DNA of 36,005 nucleotides from a virus. Numbering within the stretch: the first letter of the stretch is position 1; every line of letters begins with the position of its first letter. The notes beneath the pieces were generated by a model, which was not told the DNA's origin, ran no database searches, and saw only the letters and a program-made list of their open reading frames with translations. Below are positions 22,585 to 29,394 of the stretch, piece by piece. The stretch lies in IMG/VR virus record IMGVR_UViG_3300006638_000013, positions 1-36,005 of that record; one strand, 5' to 3'. A program made the position numbers and the translations under genes.

Positions 22585-23020
22585 TCCTGAATTCAAGCCT
22601 GTGTTCTCGAAGGAAATGCTGGAGACGGCGAAAGACATTCTCATGGGTACCGCTGCGAAACCGCGCGCCAAAATGCAGACGTGCCCGTTCTGTCACAAAC
22701 GTAGGCGCTCCGACGAGAAGTGCTGCAACGTGGAGTACGTCAAGGGCAGCGAGACGCCGTACATCACCAAAACGTACGTGAAACGATTTCAGAAAAAGCA
22801 CCACGGTCAGAACCGAGCGTGGCACATTCGGGAGACGGCGTTAGCATTTTTTGCTGACGATGTAAGATTGACGAACGCGGCCATAGAGATGCACGTCAAG
22901 GTGCCCGACCTCGCGAGCATCCCAGCCTTTGCGGAGAAGTATTATCTGTGGAAGACTGCCCGCGAGAACCGGGCGGAAGAGAAAATGAAATCGGCATCGC
23001 GGAGGCGAAACCGTGATTGA
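22577..23020 (+). CDS. zinc-ribbon hypothetical protein (147 aa)
   Basis: GTG start chosen for GGGAGG 8 nt upstream. Contains CPFCHKRRRSDEKCC, a Cys4-like ribbon, followed by basic (YVKRFQKKHHGQNRAWHI) and helical segments and an Arg/Lys-rich end. Nucleic-acid binding is plausible. Unrecognised family. Confidence 0.72.
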   Translation: MANPEFKPVFSKEMLETAKDILMGTAAKPRAKMQTCPFCHKRRRSDEKCCNVEYVKGSETPYITKTYVKRFQKKHHGQNRAWHIRETALAFFADDVRLTNAAIEMHVKVPDLASIPAFAEKYYLWKTARENRAEEKMKSASRRRNRD

Positions 23021-23210
23021 TGAATTCTGCTTGTGCGAGGATTGCGAGAGGCACCGCAAACTCAAATTTGAAATTCAACTTGCTGGCGAGAGCACTGACG
23101 AAGGGCGGCGGATCACGGCCATGTCGCATGTGACGCTGCCCTTCATCAAACTGACGTTCTGGCAATGGCTGCAAATTCAACTCGCTCCGATCTTTCGAGC
23201 AATGAGGTAA
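23013..23210 (+). CDS. small hypothetical protein (65 aa) with a hydrophobic C-terminal helix
   Basis: GTG start, GGAGG 7 nt upstream. Cys motif CLCEDC near the start and an amphipathic or membrane-associating end (FIKLTFWQWLQIQLAPIF). Overlaps the previous gene by 8 nt. Confidence 0.65.
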   Translation: MIDEFCLCEDCERHRKLKFEIQLAGESTDEGRRITAMSHVTLPFIKLTFWQWLQIQLAPIFRAMR

Positions 23211-23211
23211 C

Positions 23212-23400
23212 ATGGGTCACGAACTGTTCGAGATATGGGCATTCCCTAACGGCGGCAAATTCAAATGGCGAGCCCAACTGATAAACTTTATCGGACACTT
23301 CGCCACCCAAGAAAAAGCACAGAATTTCGTGGACGCAGTTAAGGAATACCGAAAGAGGAATAACCTTGACGCCCCAGCACCTGTACGGAAGACTAAATAA
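23212..23400 (+). CDS. small hypothetical protein (62 aa)
   Basis: GAGG 5 nt before the ATG. MGHELFEIWAFPNGGKFKWR resembles a beta hairpin, followed by a helix (QEKAQNFVDAVKEYRKRN). Function unknown; overlaps the SprT-like gene. Confidence 0.7.
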   Translation: MGHELFEIWAFPNGGKFKWRAQLINFIGHFATQEKAQNFVDAVKEYRKRNNLDAPAPVRKTK

Positions 23401-23686
23401 ACTTCTGTGGTTCGGGCGGCTCCCTGACGCGACCGTCATCCTCGTGGACAACGAGACCATGCCGAAGCTGTGGGGCATCGTGATGAACCGCGACGAAAAT
23501 TTTGCGCTACCGATTGTCGTCCTGAATTATTTTCGACCGGGCGGATGGGGTATAACGTTGGTTCACGAAATGCTCCATATCGCAGAACCTGAACTGCGGC
23601 ATGGTACGGCGTTCAACTCCATCGTCAACGCGTACTGGGCTCGGGCGCAGCGGGAAATAAAGAACCTGAAGAAGAAGACGACATAA
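23366..23686 (+). CDS. SprT-like zinc metallopeptidase
   Basis: 106 residues, TTG start with GAGG 8 nt upstream. The motif LVHEMLHIAEPELRHGTAFN holds HExxH with a downstream His, the zinc site of SprT/WSS1-like domains, and the strand FALPIVVLNYFRPG precedes it. Such proteins act on DNA-bound proteins in cells. The phage substrate is unknown. Its 3' end overlaps a minus-strand gene by 62 nt. Confidence 0.8.
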   Translation: MTPQHLYGRLNKLLWFGRLPDATVILVDNETMPKLWGIVMNRDENFALPIVVLNYFRPGGWGITLVHEMLHIAEPELRHGTAFNSIVNAYWARAQREIKNLKKKTT

Positions 23687-23834
23687 GTCCGCACAACGGA
23701 AGTCCACATTTGCATTTCCTGCACTCGGTCCTGTAAGGCTCCAAGCACAGCGTATATCGACAGTCCCAACGAGCGCCGCACAGCACACAGACATGCGGCT
23801 GCGACCAATTTTCTCCATCGCCTGTGTGATCCAT
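23625..23834 (-). CDS. small Cys-rich zinc-binding protein (69 aa), minus strand
   Basis: ATG with GGAGG 5 nt upstream. The protein has HVCVLCGARWDCRYTLC and ECRKCKCGLPLC, many paired Cys, consistent with zinc ribbons. The Ser-rich end is antisense to the SprT-like gene. A minus-strand promoter near 24154-24182 supports transcription in this direction. Confidence 0.55.
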   Translation of the reverse strand: MDHTGDGENWSQPHVCVLCGARWDCRYTLCLEPYRTECRKCKCGLPLCGLMSSSSSGSLFPAAPEPSTR

Positions 23835-23889
23835 AACCGCCTCCGAAAAATTGATGCGCCTCCCACTATTCGCTGTGGCTGCCAGAGCA

Positions 23890-24112
23890 TTATCTGCTTG
23901 CGGTACTGCGGGCTTTCCCTTTTGCGGCGGGCTTCTCGGGCTCGTCAGGTATTTCCCATAACCGTCGCTGGACTTTAGCCGTGGTATTAGCGGCGCATGT
24001 GGTTGTCCTTCCCGTTGATGAGCCTCCCGTGAGACAGGCAGCGGGTCAGCGCCCACCGAGCGTCCCATCCGACAGCCAACGGCGTGACAGTTGGGAACTC
24101 AGACCCCAACAT
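23890..24112 (-). pseudogene. small minus-strand ORF interrupted by an apparent +1 frameshift
   Basis: An ATG at 24112 with GAGG upstream opens 41 codons (MLGSEFPTVTPLAVGWDARW ... HGRLINGKDNHMRR) ending in TAA at 23987-23989. The frame one base further on continues without an initiator as NTTAKVQRRLWEIPDEPEKP to a stop at 23890, and looks coding. Together they would make about 73 residues. It could be an indel-broken gene, a sequencing error or a frameshift site; alternatively only the 41-residue ORF is real. Confidence 0.4.
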
Positions 24113-24153
24113 TCGAGCCCTCGATCTTGAGACCAGTTTACCCGAACAGGAAA

Positions 24154-24199
24154 ATAATATCAGAAAGGGCTTGACAAGTCAAGGGTACTAAAGTACTAT
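24154..24199. promoter_or_regulatory. overlapping divergent promoters sharing one GTAC palindrome
   Basis: Plus strand: TTGACA (24171-24176), 17-nt spacer, TACTAT (24194-24199). Minus strand: TTGACT (24182-24177), 17-nt spacer, TATTAT (24159-24154). The two -35 boxes abut as CTTGACAAGTCAAG, itself palindromic. GTAC-TAAA-GTAC (24185-24196) overlaps the plus -10 and lies just upstream of the minus -35. RNA polymerase can occupy only one direction at a time. Confidence 0.68.
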
Positions 24200-24206
24200 T
24201 CTGTTC

Positions 24207-24539
24207 ATGATGACGTTGAGTTGGATAGCAGGATTCTACGAAGGGGAAGGAAACCCATCGTATACGAAAGGCGGCGGGAAACGGAAACCGCACGCAAAGC
24301 GTTATCTCAATATCAAAATTTCACAATGCGAAAAGCCTATTTTGGACGCCATTCGTCATCACTTGGGGTTTGGACATGTGTATCTGAGACGGTGGCGTGT
24401 GCGACCTATCCATCATCGGAACTGGATACTGACGTTCTTTAATCACGAAGCACATCGGTTCGCGAAGATGATACTGCCGCTGATGCAGTCTCCGAAAAAG
24501 AAGAAACAACTAGTCGGGATGGTAAGGAAGTATAAATGA
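24207..24539 (+). CDS. LAGLIDADG homing endonuclease (single motif)
   Basis: 110 residues with one LAGLIDADG-type helix, LSWIAGFYEGEG, and the following beta-sheet pattern (LNIKISQCEKPILDAIRHH, WILTFFNHEAHRFAKM). A single motif implies action as a homodimer on a near-palindromic site. The ATG follows the promoter -10 by 7 nt, so it is leaderless. Stop overlaps the next ATG. Confidence 0.85.
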   Translation: MMTLSWIAGFYEGEGNPSYTKGGGKRKPHAKRYLNIKISQCEKPILDAIRHHLGFGHVYLRRWRVRPIHHRNWILTFFNHEAHRFAKMILPLMQSPKKKKQLVGMVRKYK

Positions 24540-24754
24540 AATACATCGTCACGTTGGAAACAAAAGTTATTTCCACTCACGCGTACGGCGTCGAAGCAGC
24601 CACAGAGAACGAGGCGACGTTGACGGCGATTCGCGAAGCCACGTACGACCTCGGCTTGATCGATCACGTCGACGTTCTGTCGGTGAAAGAAGTTCAGCCG
24701 ACCGACGTGCTGAAACGACCGCTGAAGCAGGGATACCTGAAGGGGATGATCTGA
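24536..24754 (+). CDS. small hypothetical protein (72 aa)
   Basis: Beta-alpha-beta-like order: MKYIVTLETKVISTHAYGVE, EATLTAIREATYDLG, VDVLSVKEVQPTDV. ATGA overlap before and TGATG overlap with the endolysin gene after. Function unknown. Confidence 0.7.
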   Translation: MKYIVTLETKVISTHAYGVEAATENEATLTAIREATYDLGLIDHVDVLSVKEVQPTDVLKRPLKQGYLKGMI

Positions 24755-25272
24755 TGGCTGACGCACGCACCGCAATTATGATAACGCTCGACCCCGCTCA
24801 CGAAGGCGGTTACCAAAAAATGACGAACGACCGGGCGAACTGGTCGGGCGGGCAGGTTGGTCTCGGGATTCTGGTCGGCACGAAGTACGGCATCACCGCA
24901 CTCGACATGCCGGGAGCAGACATCGCGAACCTGACAGTCCCCGTAGCGATTGCATACTACGAGCAAAACTACTGGAAGAATTTCTACTCGCAAATCGAAT
25001 TGCAGGAAGCCGCGAATAAACTTTTTGACCTCGGCGTTTTGTTCGGCGTCGGCACCGCAGTGAAGGTGTTGCAGCAATCTCTCGGCTGCCCAGCGGATGG
25101 TGAATTCGGACCCGCAACGTTGTCGCTGTTGAATTCAGACTGTGGAAAAGACCCGGGCGGGACGTTGCAGAAGTACAAGGATGCGATGCACGCTCACGCG
25201 CAGAAAGTCGCAGCGAATAATCCGAACGACGTTGCCGACCTACCAGATTGGAATCGAAGGATAGACTCATAG
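24754..25272 (+). CDS. endolysin, glycoside hydrolase family 108-like muramidase
   Basis: 172 residues. The N-terminal part carries the GH108 pattern: HEGGYQKMTNDRANWSGG (catalytic E17), TKYGIT, DIANLTVPVAIAYYEQNYW. The C-terminal part is the peptidoglycan-binding type 3 domain: LFDLGVLFGVGTAVKVLQQS, DGEFGPATLSLLN, ending near DWNRRID. It cuts the glycan chains of the cell wall at lysis. It has no signal peptide, so release should need a holin. The small membrane-protein genes downstream fit that. Confidence 0.88.
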   Translation: MADARTAIMITLDPAHEGGYQKMTNDRANWSGGQVGLGILVGTKYGITALDMPGADIANLTVPVAIAYYEQNYWKNFYSQIELQEAANKLFDLGVLFGVGTAVKVLQQSLGCPADGEFGPATLSLLNSDCGKDPGGTLQKYKDAMHAHAQKVAANNPNDVADLPDWNRRIDS

Positions 25273-25280
25273 GAGACACC

Positions 25281-25457
25281 ATGAAAACGAAGAGCAAGAA
25301 AGGGTACATCTTGGTGTTCGAGTGCAACGACAAGTGGCTCAGGTCGGAAGACTACCCGAAAGTCTACAGCACCAAGGCGGCGGCTCAACGAGTTGCACAA
25401 AAAGGGTCGAAATCGAATAAGTTGGAGTATCGCGTTTTTGAGCAGGTCGCGAAATAG
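25281..25457 (+). CDS. small basic hypothetical protein (58 aa)
   Basis: ATG in the context ATAGGAGACACCATG, identical to that of the next gene. The product (MKTKSKKGYILVFECNDKWL ...) is basic with a beta-like start. It lies between endolysin and the holin candidate; function unknown. Confidence 0.72.
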   Translation: MKTKSKKGYILVFECNDKWLRSEDYPKVYSTKAAAQRVAQKGSKSNKLEYRVFEQVAK

Positions 25458-25465
25458 GAGACACC

Positions 25466-25696
25466 ATGCGAACGAAAGATGTAGTGTTTTGGGTTTTGTT
25501 TTTCATCGCCATCATCGGCGCGGCGGCTATCATTCCGGGGCTGGACTTCTTGGCGTGGTACGTCCTGAAACCTGTCGGGTTTATGCAGAAGTTTGCCGTC
25601 CTCGGGGTTGAAGGGATTACGGCGGCTCCCCGAGCGGCACTCGGTTTCCTATTCTTCGGAATCACCGCATCGATTGCGGCGAAAATTACGGACTAA
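25466..25696 (+). CDS. two-helix membrane protein, holin candidate
   Basis: 76 residues with two hydrophobic helices (VVFWVLFFIAIIGAAAIIPG; ALGFLFFGITASIAAKI) joined by an amphipathic linker, short charged ends and a strong ribosome site. Size, topology and its place after the endolysin fit a class II-type holin that opens the inner membrane. The identification rests on topology and location, since holins lack a shared motif. Confidence 0.6.
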   Translation: MRTKDVVFWVLFFIAIIGAAAIIPGLDFLAWYVLKPVGFMQKFAVLGVEGITAAPRAALGFLFFGITASIAAKITD

Positions 25697-25700
25697 CACC

Positions 25701-25808
25701 GTGCGGCTCATTTCGTTTTGGCTTTTGGTGATAGGCTTCTGGTCGATGCTCGACCAAGTGTGGCACGAATTTCGAGGAAGTAGACTTTTTAATCGTAAGG
25801 TAAGGTAA
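25701..25808 (+). CDS. tiny membrane protein (35 aa) in the lysis block
   Basis: GTG start 4 nt after the holin-candidate stop. One hydrophobic helix (RLISFWLLVIGFWSML) then a charged tail ending NRKVR. It could be a lysis accessory protein (antiholin or spanin-like piece), by location only. Confidence 0.5.
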   Translation: MRLISFWLLVIGFWSMLDQVWHEFRGSRLFNRKVR

Positions 25809-25821
25809 ACACTTTGACCCA

Positions 25822-25879
25822 GTCGGCGGGGCATGAACCCTTCTAGCAAAGGGCTCCTAAATCCAAAGAATACGCCGAC
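25822..25879 (+). ncRNA. structured element, possible small RNA or leader
   Basis: A closing stem GTCGGCG/CGCCGAC (25822-25828, 25873-25879, 7 bp perfect) encloses a second stem CCCTT/AAGGG (25838-25842, 25849-25853). It occupies most of the 90-nt gap between two small genes. It is tRNA-like in outline but has no T-arm. Could be an mRNA structure or an independent RNA. Confidence 0.35.
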
Positions 25880-25898
25880 CACACTTTGAGGCGACCTG

Positions 25899-26072
25899 AT
25901 GGACGTGGTCTTTGAATTCAAATGTGCCCGAGGGCATCTAACCGAGAAAGTCTATCCACCGGGGACATCTTACGACAAACACGCGCAAATTTCTTGTCCC
26001 ACTTGCTTGAAGAACTATGACTTGGAAGTCGCGTACCTCACATTCGCGTATCCTCGAAAGGAAAAGCCGTGA
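25899..26072 (+). CDS. small zinc-ribbon-like protein (57 aa)
   Basis: ATG with GAGG 7 nt upstream. FKCARGHLTEKVYPPG and ISCPTCLKNYDLE give a Cys/His metal site like a rubredoxin-style ribbon. Stop overlaps the next GTG. Function unknown. Confidence 0.65.
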   Translation: MDVVFEFKCARGHLTEKVYPPGTSYDKHAQISCPTCLKNYDLEVAYLTFAYPRKEKP

Positions 26073-26146
26073 CACTGTTCCTTCTCTGGCTGGTTTTTGT
26101 TGGCGTCGGCGGACTGACGAGTCGCTTGTGGAGTCTCAGAAAATAG
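26069..26146 (+). CDS. tiny membrane protein (25 aa)
   Basis: GTG start overlapping the previous TGA. TLFLLWLVFVGVGGLTSRLW is one hydrophobic helix with a basic end. Immediately followed by a promoter. Function unknown; low support beyond the coupled start. Confidence 0.4.
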   Translation: MTLFLLWLVFVGVGGLTSRLWSLRK

Positions 26147-26149
26147 GTC

Positions 26150-26178
26150 TTGACAATTTGTTTCGCAGGTAGTACGAT
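26150..26178 (+). promoter_or_regulatory. sigma70-like promoter with GTAC repeat at the -10
   Basis: TTGACA (26150-26155), 17-nt spacer, TACGAT (26173-26178). GTAC-GAT-GTAC (26172-26182) covers the -10 and start region. The following 200 nt (26183-26380) hold no convincing gene, only a terminator-like hairpin and a 24-codon frame. Confidence 0.6.
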
Positions 26179-26320
26179 GTACCCGATGAAGTAAACGTTG
26201 AACATCATGTTTCGAGCGGGTTTCGGCAAAGCGTTCGAATCGCCATTTCATGGAGGTGGCTCATGCGCCTGTAAACACTAGCATCCTGAAACTACAAAGA
26301 GAGCAGTCCAATAATCAGTG

Positions 26321-26365
26321 GCGGTGCCGTGGAGGGGAAACCCAAAGAAGCGGCACCGCATTTTT
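26321..26365 (+). terminator. Rho-independent terminator or attenuator
   Basis: GCGGTGCCG (26321-26329) and CGGCACCGC (26351-26359) form a 9-bp stem followed by ATTTTTA. It lies between the promoter at 26150 and the next GTG at 26381, so it either ends the lysis transcript or attenuates the downstream gene. Confidence 0.62.
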
Positions 26366-26380
26366 ACGTTTGGGGGCACC

Positions 26381-26968
26381 GTGCAGGACTTATTTTCATC
26401 GGACTATTTTTCGAAGAAAACGCAGGCGCGCGTCAACCGGATGCGACCCGAGGAATTCGAGCCGTACGAAGAGGCTCGCGAACGGTACATCGAGACGAAA
26501 CTCGAACCGCTGCTCGACCTGTATCGGCAGGGCGATCACGAGGACTTCAAAAATTTCAACCGCCGCAAGGGCGAAGCGATGCACTCCAGCGACTTAATCT
26601 TCTGCGTCCAAAAGTTGAACCCGCACATTTTTGTTCAACAACAGATTAACTTCCCCGACGACTGGGGGCTCTACACCGAGAACTTGGGACGCGTCCAGTT
26701 CCTGACCGGAATGCCGAAGGGCTGGATGACAGAATTTTCCTACGCACTCGTGGACGCGCGCAACCTGCCGACCGAAGAGCGCCGAGGCTGGCGCACGGTG
26801 CTCGTCTACTGTTTGATGAAGGGCGCGCTGCAGTGGGAAGACGTGCTCAAGGAATTTGGCGATCCTGTGGACGGGTTCAACGACGAACGTTGGCACAATG
26901 CCACAGAAAGTTTCCGGTACGGCGGCGAAGTAATCTCGCAGCGAAACATCGCGAACTCGCTTGAATAA
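26381..26968 (+). CDS. hypothetical protein (195 aa) at the start of the late region
   Basis: GTG start with a GGGGG tract 4 nt upstream; a frame from 26318 exists but runs through the terminator hairpin. Mostly helical and charged (RPEEFEPYEEARERYIETKL, EDFKNFNRRKGEAMHSSDLI), then LPTEERRGWRTVLVYCLMKG. Unrecognised family; first gene before the virion block. Confidence 0.72.
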   Translation: MQDLFSSDYFSKKTQARVNRMRPEEFEPYEEARERYIETKLEPLLDLYRQGDHEDFKNFNRRKGEAMHSSDLIFCVQKLNPHIFVQQQINFPDDWGLYTENLGRVQFLTGMPKGWMTEFSYALVDARNLPTEERRGWRTVLVYCLMKGALQWEDVLKEFGDPVDGFNDERWHNATESFRYGGEVISQRNIANSLE

Positions 26969-26969
26969 T

Positions 26970-26993
26970 AGACTATTCTTAATTAAACAGGAG
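26970..26993 (+). promoter_or_regulatory. late-type promoter motif, copy 1
   Basis: AGACTATTC, 8 nt (TTAATTAA), then ACAGGAG, which also serves as ribosome site for the next gene. It matches the AGACTWTTC-N8-ATAGAG family upstream of virion genes, with a divergent downstream half. Confidence 0.45.
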
Positions 26994-27000
26994 TACCAAC

Positions 27001-27537
27001 ATGACTGAGCATACTGACACACCCATCAATTCTAGTTCTATGTCCCCCGAAGTTCAGGCGATAGTGAATTCCACGGTCGCCGCCGCAGTCAAGGAAGCTG
27101 TCAGCGGTGTGTTCGCTAACTTGGCTCCGCTGCTCCGCGACATGGCTATCACTCCTGAGAAATTGCGGGAAGCCAATCGTCCGTACGAAGACCCCGAAAA
27201 GATTAAGCGCGAACTGCGCGAATCGCTGAAGTCCAAGAAAGACGAAGCCGAACTTCGCCGAATGGACGCCGAGCGCAAAGCGAATTGTCCTCATTTGGAC
27301 AGAAATGGGCGGACGGCTATTAACCTCTGTCACAATCATTGCGACCACCAACCTCGCGGTGTTTGTGTGCTCTGCTCAGATTGGATACACCCTAAAGAGT
27401 GGAGAATTGCTGCCTCGGAAGAGCAAGCGGCACAATTAGCGATCAGCCATTCTGAACAACATCTGAAGGGCTGCGCCTACGTCGTTGCCGCCCACAAAAA
27501 TTACCCAACAGTAATGGCCCTTGAGAGCATGTCGTGA
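27001..27537 (+). CDS. hypothetical protein (178 aa) with coiled segment and Cys/His module
   Basis: AGGAG 7 nt before the ATG. The N-terminal half is helical (VQAIVNSTVAAAVKEAVSGV, then a charged coil KIKRELRESLKSKKDEAELR). The C-terminal half has CPHLDRNGRTAINLCHNHCD and GVCVLCSDWIHP, a zinc module. Follows a late-type promoter, so it may be a virion or assembly protein. No family recognised. Confidence 0.75.
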   Translation: MTEHTDTPINSSSMSPEVQAIVNSTVAAAVKEAVSGVFANLAPLLRDMAITPEKLREANRPYEDPEKIKRELRESLKSKKDEAELRRMDAERKANCPHLDRNGRTAINLCHNHCDHQPRGVCVLCSDWIHPKEWRIAASEEQAAQLAISHSEQHLKGCAYVVAAHKNYPTVMALESMS

Positions 27538-27543
27538 TACAAT
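27535..27543 (+). promoter_or_regulatory. extended -10 promoter of the GIY-YIG gene, leaderless
   Basis: TGATACAAT forms an extended -10 (TG-N-TACAAT) whose TGA is also the previous gene's stop. The ATG at 27550 is 6 nt beyond. There is no good -35 at 17 nt. Confidence 0.45.
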
Positions 27544-27549
27544 AGGCGC

Positions 27550-28080
27550 ATGGACTACTATTCATACCTGTGGCTGCGCGCTTCGGATGGCTCCCCATAT
27601 TACGCGGGGAAGGGTTCAGGCAGGCGTGCCGTTAAAGGCTATCACGGCGTACATCGCCCGTCTGATAAATCACGAATCCTGATTTTTCCAATGCTGAACG
27701 AAGCGGAAGCGTTTGCATCTGAGGTGGCGTTGATTGAATTATTTGGACGGAAAGACCTTGGGACAGGTTGTCTTCGCAATAGAACGAACGGCGGCGAAGG
27801 AACTTCGGGGCATCACCACAATTCAACTTCTTGCGCGGCTATTTCAGCGTCCCTACTCGGCAATAAGCGCGGCGTAGGAAATACGAATCGCGTCGGTCAT
27901 CACGCGTCTCTTGAAACACGAAAGAAACAATCCATGGCTAAGATGGGAGGCAAGAACGGATTCGGTAATCCCGCGAATGCTGCGAGACAAGCCGCACGAA
28001 ATCGCGGCACACATCATCCGCCAGAAACTCATCGCAAGATGTGGGACACACGCTTCATCAAAACTGTGGCATGGGGTTAG
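27550..28080 (+). CDS. GIY-YIG family homing endonuclease with NUMOD3-like repeats
   Basis: 176 residues. The N-terminal nuclease domain shows YSYLWLRASDGSPYYAGKGS GRR (divided for length), a diverged GIY...YAG form, then SEVALIELFG and the C-terminal Asn of the fold in RNRTNGGEG. The second half has two SxxxGxxxxxG-type repeats (ISASLLGNKRGVGN; SMAKMGGKNGFGN), like NUMOD3 DNA-binding modules. It interrupts the late operon and carries its own leaderless promoter. Confidence 0.82.
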   Translation: MDYYSYLWLRASDGSPYYAGKGSGRRAVKGYHGVHRPSDKSRILIFPMLNEAEAFASEVALIELFGRKDLGTGCLRNRTNGGEGTSGHHHNSTSCAAISASLLGNKRGVGNTNRVGHHASLETRKKQSMAKMGGKNGFGNPANAARQAARNRGTHHPPETHRKMWDTRFIKTVAWG

Positions 28081-28086
28081 AGTTTT

Positions 28087-28149
28087 AGACTATCTCTGAT
28101 ATAAATAGAGAGCCCAGCACATTTGCGGGCTCCTGTCGGTTCCCGACAG
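28087..28149 (+). promoter_or_regulatory. late-type promoter motif, copy 2, with double-hairpin leader
   Basis: AGACTATCT (28087-28095), CTGATATA, AATAGAG (28104-28110). Two adjacent hairpins follow: GAGCCC/GGGCTC (28110-28132) and CTGTCGG/CCGACAG (28133-28149), ending 18 nt before the start codon. The transcript would begin with these structures, which may protect abundant late mRNA. Confidence 0.6.
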
Positions 28150-28167
28150 AACTTAAAGGAAATTACA

Positions 28168-29394
28168 ATGTCGATTTCATCGCGCGGTTATACGTCCAGC
28201 TTTCGAGGGTCAAATCCCCCGGGCGCGTATTTCGTTGTCTACCCTACTGACTTTAGTACAGGAAGTTTGGCTCCTGTTGTAGGGGACGTTAGTTTGGGCT
28301 TGGCTGGCGCATACGCCATTTTGGCATATAGCGGAATTACAGGCTCTGCTGCGGCGGGTACGAAGATCACGGGCGGGAATATCGGCACTGCGCCGACGAT
28401 GTCAATCTCTAACTTTCCTCCGTCACAGGTTGTGTTGCCGGGGATCATCGACAACGCGAACGCTGCGGCTGCACGCACTGCAGGATTGGCTGCGTACACC
28501 GCGTATGCCGCTCTGTCATTTACCGATTTGGGCACTCTCGCCAACCTGAGTACTTCAGGGAACGGCGGCACGAACGTTTATTTTGCTGGCAGATTTTCAT
28601 CTCCCGACTCCATGACGATGCCTACGGGTATCGTGTTGGATGCTCAAGGCAATCCGAACGCAGTCTTTATTTTCAAGGCGGGGTCTACGATCAACTTGGC
28701 TTCGGGTCAATCTGTAGTGTTGATAAACGGCGCGCAGGCCAGCAACGTAATTTGGCTTGTCGGCAGTTCCCTCACCACCGTGGCGACTTCGAACATGGTT
28801 GGAACCATTCTCGCTTATGCCTCCATCACGCTCGGCGGCGGAACTCTCGTCGGTCGCGCGCTGGCGGTCGGCGGCGGCAACGGCGCGGTCACTATCTCAT
28901 CGACTACGGTCATTTCGACGGGTTTGACTGGCGGCACCGTCTCCTATCAGAACTCTCTCCCGCTAGTGCCCGCAGAGAGCACGGCAGATTACGTTTTGAT
29001 TGTCGCAAACACCGGATCGCAATGGAAAACCCAAAAGTCGGTTCTCTATGCTCGCCCGAACGGCACCACCGAAACGGCAGGCATCGTCATCGACGGCGTC
29101 GACTGCATTCAGCCTGTGTATCCGGGTACCTCGACAGTTGTGACGGCGGGATTCAACCCAGCGTCGTACATGGAACTGAATGGATATTTGTTCCAAGCAA
29201 CGACGACGGGTACGACTGCGGCGAACTTCATTGGGTTCAGCGCATTCAACCTCGCGAAGGGTGCGACTACTACGGACGGAACCGTTGTATGGACTTCGTT
29301 CGGGAAGGCGGTTATCGTTCGCATTCGGTTCGCGAACGTGTCGATCACGGCAGCCACTCCGGTCGCCCAAGAGTACGACGTTTGGGAAGCATAA
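28168..29394 (+). CDS. virion protein with inserted ice-binding (DUF3494-type) domain
   Basis: 408 residues from the ATG with AAAGGA upstream (an ATG at 28123 lies in the hairpin leader). Residues about 40-250 are a full DUF3494 ice-binding domain: SLGLAGAYAILAYSGIT, ITGGNIGTAP, FTDLGTLANL, TGIVLDAQGNPNAVFIFKAG, SVVLINGAQASNVIW, VGTILAYASITLGGG, LVGRALAVGG. Residues 1-35 and 255-408 are homologous to the next gene product, so the domain sits inside a structural protein. No signal peptide is present, unlike secreted ice-binding proteins. It probably projects from the virion as an adhesion or ice-binding module. Confidence 0.82.
   Translation: MSISSRGYTSSFRGSNPPGAYFVVYPTDFSTGSLAPVVGDVSLGLAGAYAILAYSGITGSAAAGTKITGGNIGTAPTMSISNFPPSQVVLPGIIDNANAAAARTAGLAAYTAYAALSFTDLGTLANLSTSGNGGTNVYFAGRFSSPDSMTMPTGIVLDAQGNPNAVFIFKAGSTINLASGQSVVLINGAQASNVIWLVGSSLTTVATSNMVGTILAYASITLGGGTLVGRALAVGGGNGAVTISSTTVISTGLTGGTVSYQNSLPLVPAESTADYVLIVANTGSQWKTQKSVLYARPNGTTETAGIVIDGVDCIQPVYPGTSTVVTAGFNPASYMELNGYLFQATTTGTTAANFIGFSAFNLAKGATTTDGTVVWTSFGKAVIVRIRFANVSITAATPVAQEYDVWEA

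Noticed and set aside
25782-25805. Sixth copy of the late promoter motif (AGACTTTTT)
   Set aside because: The downstream ATAGAG-like half is missing and the match lies inside a small coding frame.
25822-25879. tRNA gene on either strand
   Set aside because: No T-arm with TTCRANY, and no proper CCA end with a 7-bp acceptor; kept only as a structured element.
26207-26281. 24-codon frame ending GGGSCACKH
   Set aside because: No ribosome site and too short to support without homologues.
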